Positions 56,984-64,000 of a stretch of 64,000 bases of DNA are shown here, one piece after another. Source of the DNA: Caenorhabditis elegans (Eukaryota; Nematoda; Chromadorea; Rhabditida; Rhabditidae); NCBI RefSeq assembly GCF_000002985.6, contig NC_003280.10, positions 4,646,501-4,710,500 of the forward strand. The letters run 5' to 3'. The notes beneath the pieces were generated by a model. The model ran no database searches. It was given only the letters and a program-made list of their open reading frames with translations, and had not been told where the DNA came from. Each line of letters starts with the position of its first letter. The stretch's first letter is position 1. The position numbers and the translations under genes are program-made.

Positions 56984-59862
56984 TCATCGCCGATTGGCGA
57001 AAAAAGCGAACAACTTGCTTTTGTATTCTGGTGTCTGACGAATGACCACATTGAAGAATTGATCCATTAGCTTTTCAAATTCTCGGAATTCCGGTAGAAA
57101 GTGCAATGTTTGTTTGACAGCCGGCTCTGAAACGGGCGAGGATTACGGTAGCTACGGGTGACCTGAAAAGTTAGATAATCCTCCAATGGGACGAGTGGGA
57201 ATCAATGAAAGACACGGGGGGAAGTATAACAGAGAATAATCGGCGTGTAGAAGAACCTATGTCGGATTCGTTGTATTTAAAAGCTTCGCGGAATAGGCCT
57301 TCGAGAAGTTGTGCTTGTTGTTCAGCATCAGTAACGTCGTGAAGATGAAGACTGAAAAAACTTTTGTTTAATAAACAATTTAAAACTTGAATAACTTACT
57401 GTTTACAATCCCGTGGCCGCTCACATCTTCCATTAAGTTCGAACTTGCACATTTTGAGTAACAATGTACGACATTGTTCGGGACGATCAGGTATAGATGA
57501 TGAGACCACTGACGTAACATCTGGACTATTTCTATAAAACATTAATTCATTAATTCAACGTTATTCGAAAAACTGCAACTTACCCAGTTCTTCCAAATTT
57601 GTCCAACAGACGTTTACGAAGTGACTGCTCTTTGTCTAAAGCAGCCTCTCGAGCAGCAGCTTGATTTACGATTGGATCACTGACAACATCGTTAAGAATC
57701 AAATCAGGAGTGGGATTTAGTGGAGTCGACGGGGGTTCTTCTACTTCTTCGTATTCATCTTCTCCTTCTACACTCTCATTTTGGATTTCATCGTCTGAAA
57801 AATAAAAGAATGAAATATTGAAGTTTCAGTAAACGCTCACTTTTATTCTCAACGACAACATCCGTCTCCTTCTTTTCCACGACTACCTCCGATTCGTTCA
57901 CCTCCTTCTCAATATTAATTGGCTCCACCGCTTGAGTTGGTGTATTTTCAGCTGGATCGGCTTTTGGTGTCGGACTTTCAATAATTCCAACTTTTTCATC
58001 TTTGACGAACTTTGTGGATTCAAGTTTAATCGAAGATATTATAATTTCCGGGAACCTGCAAAAAATAAATAAGATTTCAGTGAAATATTCTCCAATATTC
58101 AACTCACGCGTCATCATCCATCTCTTCCATGTCGTCTATATTCATCAAATCGATCTCGTTTTGAATCTTCTGCTTTTCAATAAGTATTCTTCTCATTTCG
58201 TCTTTTCCCAATTTAGTAGCATCCCTGCACGCATTTCGCATTTCAGTCGCCTTCTTGTTCATTTCTTCTGCTTTCTTAGCAAGTTCAGCGGCTTCCTGGG
58301 CCATTGCAACTGCTTCTCTACCTTGTTTATTCGCATTTTGAACTTTATCTCGCTCTTCTTCGAATTTAATACTTATTTCAGCTAGAAGTTGGTCCAGTTG
58401 AGCTCGCTTATCGACGCGAGATAGTTCGGATGATTTTTCAGATGGGGGAGCTTCAGTTTCAGCTGGAACAACTGTTTCCGAAGTTGTTGGTTCTAATGGA
58501 ACTTTCTGAGAATCTATAGAATTTACTTCTGGAGCAATTGAAAGGTTTGAAGTTTTCGTGGCTAATTTGACCTCGATCTTGGCAACGGGAACTTGTGGCG
58601 ATATCGCAACCGGAGCTTCAAATATGTTTTTCACCGAATTTGACAATCGTGAAGAGTTTTTCCGTACTCGTTTCGGTGTCTTTTCTTGAGACGACGACTT
58701 TTCCGCATTTCGTTTCTTACTCTGTTTCAATTGTGAAAGAAGCATCTCTCTCAGCGATGATTCGTCTTCAATTACTGCTTTGGAAGTTGACGGAAGTGAC
58801 ACTACTGCTTCCAAAGGTATTTGAATTGGTGGTTTGATAAATGGATCATTTGGAGATGGTTGTGGCTCGTCAGGCGATACAACTTCCATACTCACTTCAT
58901 CATAATTATCGTGAAAAGACGCTGGAAGAGGAGTTGGGGAGATCGGTTGAATGATTGGAGCTGGTGGAGGTGGTGGAAGCATCATTTGTTGGTGGAGATC
59001 CAGTGACATTAGTGACGGTGGTGGGGGATTGAAGAAGTGACACGGCTGAGATAATGGAATCGGTGGGTAGTGTTCTATATTCGAAGGATAGTAGTCCCTT
59101 GAATGGTGAACGAGACTTTGAAGACGAGCTATATCCGAATTGATGGCCTGAAATTTGAAAATTAATTCCAATATGAAAACACAATTTTTACAAACCTGCT
59201 GTCCATTGTTAATTCCAAATATAACTGCTTCTGACGGTGACGGCCTCATCTGTCGTTCTCCACCGTTTCCTGCAAGATAACATCAATCAATATAAGCTTT
59301 TGTACACTAGGAAATAGTTTCCAGTTTGAGACACACCACAAATGATATAGAAACGACCATGCGAGTGAGTGTAATTCACCATTCACTTTTTTAAAGGTAT
59401 TCTATTCAAAAATGAATAAACGTGATGATTTAAAAGAAAAACGGACCATTTGAGTGCCATGACGTTTCCATATTTCGGGAAGAGAATGACGGTTCGGAAG
59501 TTTCTTGACGTCTGAGGGTAGCTCGACGTTCTAAAGTAATTATATTATTAGAGTTCTTGCCAATACCAAAAAATTTACCACTTCTATTATTAGATCGTTT
59601 GCTGGTAGACGGAGGAGTTTTTACTTTTTGTGCGATTTCGTTCTGAACATTTAAATTGTTTGTTTTTAATTAACTTTGTGAAAACCTCTTTTTGCACGAT
59701 TTGATCTATCAAATCTTCATCATTGAAATCACCGGGACTAGGACTGACAGGCTTCGGACTTGGCTCACTGAAATACGTTTTTATCAACTAAAAAAATACA
59801 ATCTCCGATGAAACTTACGGGTCAGAAGCTATTTCACCGTCTTCTAGCACTCCAGCTGACAT
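56984..59862 (-). CDS. ZFC3H1/Red1-type zinc-finger protein (putative nuclear RNA decay adaptor)
   Basis: Eleven exons, all in phase, give 727 aa: 59819-59862, 59686-59767, 59579-59642, 59447-59530, 59196-59269, 58108-59147, 57841-58055, 57584-57794, 57400-57531, 57257-57351, 56984-57126. The N-terminus reads LEDGEIASD, as in ZFC3H1-like and other RNA-processing factors. A Pro-rich region (MMLPPPPPAP) and a long coiled coil (about 400-480, SIKFEEERDKVQNANKQG onward) follow. Near residue 650 is one compact finger, CKFELNGRCERPRDCKHLH (C-x7-C-x5-C-x3-H). That matches the putative zinc-finger family of human ZFC3H1 and fission yeast Red1. ZFC3H1 links the exosome helicase MTR4 to polyadenylated nuclear RNA. 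Orthology is inferred from this finger and the general layout. The worm protein is much shorter than the human one and lacks its long C-terminal repeat region. It faces tsn-1 across a 481-bp divergent promoter. Confidence 0.8.
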
Positions 59863-60343
59863 TTAAAAACAATTTTTCACAAATACACCTGAAACTTACA
59901 GAAAAACCTGGTAAAACTACGTCTTTTGTGACGTTTTCCTTCAAAAATGATTAAAAAAAGAATTTTTCATACGGTTCTTGCTGAAAGCGAGAGAGTGTGA
60001 AAACCACGGGGTGTGTTAGAGAAACAAACAAATCGTGGCGAGACCATGCAGTCTGCCTACGGTGGGTGGACGAGCGGAAAAATACTACATGCATTTTCTG
60101 AACCGCGGCACAGTTTTCCATATTTTCCATCATGACAAATTGTCATTTTAGTGATGAAATGAAGACATCAAACGTATATTTACGTTCTCACAGTGTTATA
60201 ATCATATTCTCCGTTATTTAAAGCTGAAATTTATCACATTTAGGAGTCTCTTTCATTTTGTCCCACTTTAATTCTCCCGATTGTCAATTTTAATCTGAAA
60301 ATTGAAATTTTCGTTTGCAGGGTTTTTGAAGCAACAAAAGAGA
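59863..60343. promoter_or_regulatory. Divergent promoter region of the zinc-finger gene and tsn-1
   Basis: Both genes start here in opposite directions. It contains TCGTGGCGAGACC at about 60033-60045, identical to the core of the 15-bp minisatellite at 37.8 kb, and CCGCGGCAC near 60104. A TTTGCAG at about 60315-60320 could be the tsn-1 trans-splice acceptor, 24 bp before the ATG. Confidence 0.45.
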
Positions 60344-63274
60344 ATGACTGACGCCGCCGCCGCTACCCCAACCGTTCCACCACCAGCCGCTTCCTCTGCC
60401 AATCCAGCAGTTCGTCGTGGTCTCGTCAAATCGGTACTTTCTGGAGACGCTGTCATTCTTCAAGGACAACCACATAATGGACCACCACCAGAGTGGACTG
60501 TCTACCTGAGCAATGTCACCGCTCCAAGACTCGGTCGTCGCCCAACCGATTCGGCTTCGGCAACTCCAGACGAGCCTTATGCTTGGGATTCACGAGAGTA
60601 CCTTCGTCAGAAACTTGTTGGACAATTCGTGACATTCGTCAGAGATTTCACTGCCACTTCAGGACGTGATCATGGAAGAATTTACCTCGGAGGTACCAGC
60701 CCAGCAGATGCAGAGAATGTTGCGGAAGGAGCAGTTTCTGCTGGTCTGCTTGAAGTTCGTCAAGGAAAAGTTGCTGAGTGAGTTTTTTTGTCTACATGCA
60801 ATTCAAAAAATCATTTAAAAAAATTTGTGTGTTTTATTCAATGATATTTTTCAGTGAATACTCTACCAAACTGTTGGAGCTTCAAGAACAAGCTAAGTCG
60901 GCAGGACGCGGAAAATGGAACTCAAATGCTGGAACTATTCGCGATATTCGTTGGGTTATCGACAATCCACGCGAGTTGGTAGACAAATATGCCCAGAAGC
61001 CAATTGACGCTGTAATTGAAATGGTTCGCGATGGATCCACAGTTCGTGCCTTCCTTCTTCCAAATTTCGAGTACATTACTCTTCAACTCTCTGGAGTTCG
61101 TGCTCCATCCACCAGAAATCCAAATGCCGCAGATTCTCGTGCCGAGGCGTTTTCGGAGGAAGCAAAGTTTTTCGCTGAGTCTCGCCTTCTTCAACGAGAT
61201 GTGCAGATCATTTTGGAATCAACATCTAATCAGAACTTTGTCGGATCGATTGTTCATCCAAAAGGAAATATTGCCGAGTCACTCCTTCGTGAAGGATACG
61301 CCAAATGTGTAGATTGGAGCATCGGATTGTGCACTGGTGGAGCACAAAAGCTTCGTGACGCTGAACGACAAGCTAAGGAAAAGAGACTTCGCTTGTGGAA
61401 GAGTTATCAGCCAACTTCATCAGCTTATTCTGGTGACCGAAAAGCTTTTACCGGAAAGGTTGTCGAGATTGTTCTCTCCGATGCTGTTGTAGTTCAAAAA
61501 GATGATGGATCTGAAGTGAAACTTCATCTCTCCTCAATCAGACTTCCAAGAGAATCCGGTGATGATAAGGCCACAGGAGGTCCAGGACGTCAGTTCCGTC
61601 CACTCTACGATATTCCATTCATGTTCCAAGCTCGTGAATTCCTTCGTAAACGACTTCTAGGAAAGAAGGTTCAAATCCAAATCGACTATGTTCAACCAAA
61701 GAGCGAAAACTTCCCAGAAAAGACTTGTGCCACCATCAAGATTGGAGATCAAAACATTGCCGAGGGACTTATTAGCCGTGGTCTCAGTAAAGTCGTTCGT
61801 CATCGTGCTGATGACGAGAACCGATCTTCCGAATACGATACTCTTCTGGCTGCCGAAGCTAATGCAGAAAAAGGAAAGAAGGGATTGTTCGCTGATAAGA
61901 CTGCTGAAAAGAAGGATACTCACAGAATTCAAGAAATCACTGGAGATCTTGCTAAGGCCAAGCAATTCCTGCCATATCTTCAAAGAGGAGGAAGGTAATA
62001 AACATAATAATAATGGTTAACAACTTTATAAAATTGTATTTTTTTTTTCAGAGCTGAAGGAGTTGTGGAGTTCCTATCAGGTGGATCTCGTCTTCGCATT
62101 TACATTCCAAAGGAGACTGTTCTTATCACGTTTTTGTTGGGAGGAATTAACTGCCCGAAGGGAGCTCGTGTTGGACCAGGAGGAGTATCGACTGGAGCCG
62201 CTGAGCCATTCGCCGATGAGGCTGCTGCATTCACCCGAAAGCTTGTCCTCCAACACGAGGTTCAACTAGAAGTAGAGAGCACCGATAAGAATGGAAACTT
62301 TGTTGGATACTTGTATGTGTCTCCAGATGGAAATACTTCACGAGCAATCAATCTAAGCGAAGCTCTTGTAGAGAATGGACTTGCTTCTCTTCACTTCACA
62401 GCTGAGCGAAGTGGGCATTACAACGCTCTTCTTTCCGCCGAAAACAAAGCTAAGAAAGCTAAGAAGAACATTTGGGCCAACTTCACGGAAGAGCAACACC
62501 AAGAGGAAGTTGAAGTACAACAGGCAGATACATCTGAGAGAAAGCAGAACTTCCGTCAAGTCGCTGTTACTGATATTGCTCCAGGAGCTCTTCGTTTCTC
62601 GGCTCAAAACATTGAAGATGGGCCAAAAATTGAAAAGATGACAACCGAGATGAGACAAGCTCTTGCCGAACATCCACCACTCGCTGGATCTTATACCACC
62701 AAGCGTGGAGATTTGTGCGTTGCCAAGTTCTCTCAGGATGGACAATGGTACCGTTGCAAGGTCGAGAGCGTTCGTGCTGGGCAAGCAGAGATTGTTTACA
62801 TTGATTACGGAAATCGTGAGACAATTGAGGCTGTCAAGCTTGCTCAAATTCCAGCAGGATTTGCCAATTTCCCAGCTGGAGTTAGAGAATATAACCTTGC
62901 TCTTGCTAAGCTTCCAAACGAGGATTACGTCCAACTCACTTCTGATGCTTTCGCCCAGTACTTGTTTGGTCACTCTTCGGTATTCATTAACAGTGAGTAC
63001 AAGGTCGGAACTTCAGAATATGTAACTGTAAGTTTTAATTTCTTTTTAATGTTCAAAATATTACAAAAAATTGTTTCAGGTTTATTACGACAGTGGAAAC
63101 AAGAAGGTCGACATCGGTAAATCTCTTATTGCTGAGGGACTCGCTCTTGCTGATCACCGCCGTGAGCCACGCCTGCAGACTCTTGTCAATGACTACAACA
63201 CTACCGAAGAAGTTGCTCGCAAGTCGAGAAAGAACATTTGGGAGTACGGAGATTTCACCGGAAATGATATCTAA
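60344..63274 (+). CDS. tsn-1: Tudor staphylococcal nuclease (SND1/p100)
   Basis: Four exons (60344-60777, 60855-61994, 62052-63027, 63080-63274) give 914 aa. Four staphylococcal-nuclease-like domains are in order: about 22-160 (RRGLVKSVLSGDAVILQGQP), 185-320, 335-490 (FTGKVVEIVLSDAVVVQ) and 520-650. Then comes a Tudor domain of about 715-775 (AKFSQDGQWYRCKVESVRAG, then YIDYGN), inserted into a fifth, split SN-like domain. Layout and length match SND1 of other animals. The family binds RNA, associates with RISC and spliceosomal proteins, and is found in the cytoplasm and stress granules. Confidence 0.97.
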
Positions 63275-63794
63275 ATGTCTACTCAGTATTTTATTCAATT
63301 CGAACCCTGCCCTGCCCCTCCCCCAACCAGAAAAGTTTTATCCTCACAACACATATTCTTTTTTATTAATGAGTGTAACTGTGATGTATTGTACCCGATT
63401 CTAGTTATTCAGAGATCGCCCCCGGTGGTGGTTTCTCTTGTTTCTTGTTCAATTACGTATCTTTTCGTTTTTCCTACTTTCCACCGGGTTCGACTTCTTC
63501 TCCCCCCCCCCCCCCCCTTTTCCCTTTTTGCACCACAATTTTGTTGGGTTTTTCGAGTACATATTCTGAAGAGTATTTATTTATATATATTTATTGCTCT
63601 AATTTATTGTTTTCCGGTTTAAAAAATTCACTGTTGTAATCTGCATGGAATGAATAATTTATTGCCTTGTAGTTTCAAAGTATTCAGGTTTTTTTGTCAG
63701 TTGGTGTTGGTTATTATTCCAGGTACTTAATTATGATTTATCTAAGTATTCTAAAGTAAAGGAAATTTAAATAAAGAAACAATTATTTACCAGA
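63275..63794. other. Spacer between tsn-1 and the TSR1-like gene
   Basis: Same-strand gap of 520 bp, holding the tsn-1 3' UTR with a C16 tract (63502-63517). TTACCAG immediately precedes the next ATG and looks like a trans-splice acceptor. The spacing is compatible with an operon with a long 3' UTR, but it is larger than the usual gap of about 100 bp. Confidence 0.5.
63502..63517 (+). repeat. C16 homopolymer in the tsn-1 3' region
   Basis: Sixteen consecutive C, followed by TTTTCCCTTTTT, in the transcribed 3' region of tsn-1. Confidence 0.9.
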
Positions 63795-64000
63795 TGAGTA
63801 CAACTGGCCATCGTGCGGGAGTGTTCAAGAAACCTTCAAAGCCCCACAAGTCTTGGAAAGGAAAACGGACGAAAGGAGAGATTACATCTGAAAATCGAGG
63901 TAATTACCGATTTTAAAAGTCCTTCAAATAGCTTCACAGGGATTTTTTCCCTATTAAACACTTATTTAAATTTATTTCGAATTTCAGGACGAGAAGGTGT
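63795..64000 (+). CDS. tag-151: TSR1-like ribosome biogenesis factor (5' end only)
   Basis: Exon 1 is 63795-63899 and exon 2 begins at 63988, running off the window. The N-terminus MSTTGHRAGVFKKPSKPHKS, followed by a Trp- and Lys-rich stretch and SENRGREGV, matches the basic start of TSR1/BMS1-type proteins (H-R-x-G-x-x-K...K-x-H-K). TSR1 acts in maturation of the 40S ribosomal subunit. The identity relies partly on memory that the neighbour of tsn-1 is tag-151, a TSR1 homologue. The rest of the gene lies outside. Confidence 0.75.

Overview
The window is nematode nuclear DNA. The genes are small, with many short introns (about 45-60 bp, acceptors of the TTTTCAG type). ATGs often sit directly behind a TTTCAG trans-splice acceptor, and the DNA between genes is AT-rich. 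From memory of the proteins (SCC-1 645 aa, TSN-1 914 aa, UNC-85 275 aa, RPN-5, HMG-11, the FUT-5/FUT-6 pair) I place it on Caenorhabditis elegans chromosome II, in the region of cosmids T05A7 and F10G7. Exons were assembled by eye from splice consensus, reading phase and protein similarity. Almost every model closes in frame; the exceptions are called pseudogenes.

Left part (1-34.9 kb) holds a lineage-specific, fast-evolving set of genes. In order: a divergent Cys-loop channel subunit (+); on the minus strand an alpha-1,3-fucosyltransferase, a decayed F-box-like paralogue, a tyrosine-phosphatase-like protein without its catalytic loop, the intact F-box-like paralogue, a second fucosyltransferase, and a tandem pseudokinase-kinase of the tau-tubulin-kinase family; then on the plus strand an AT-hook protein (hmg-11), a C-type-lectin/CUB gene with an in-frame stop, and an orphan secreted protein; finally a cysteine-rich secreted protein on the minus strand.

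Middle part (35-47 kb) has two divergently oriented SRE chemoreceptors. A Helitron-like element lies between them, carrying minisatellites and a long phased heat-shock-element array. Next come two tandem F-box copies, each with a different internal deletion. The duplicated block includes the last codons of the upstream SRE gene and a poly-C tract.

Right part (47-64 kb) is conserved and housekeeping: an MFS transporter, the 26S proteasome lid subunit rpn-5, the mitotic cohesin kleisin scc-1, the histone chaperone unc-85/ASF1, a ZFC3H1-type zinc-finger protein, tsn-1 (Tudor staphylococcal nuclease) and the 5' end of a TSR1-like ribosome biogenesis gene. Introns and gaps carry several foldback elements (MULE-like, hAT-like, Helitron-like).

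The most noteworthy items are the kinase-pseudokinase fusion, the phosphatase-like protein without its catalytic loop, the heat-shock-element array in the Helitron-like element, and the complementary deletions in the duplicated F-box genes. No convincing tRNA or other structural RNA gene was seen.
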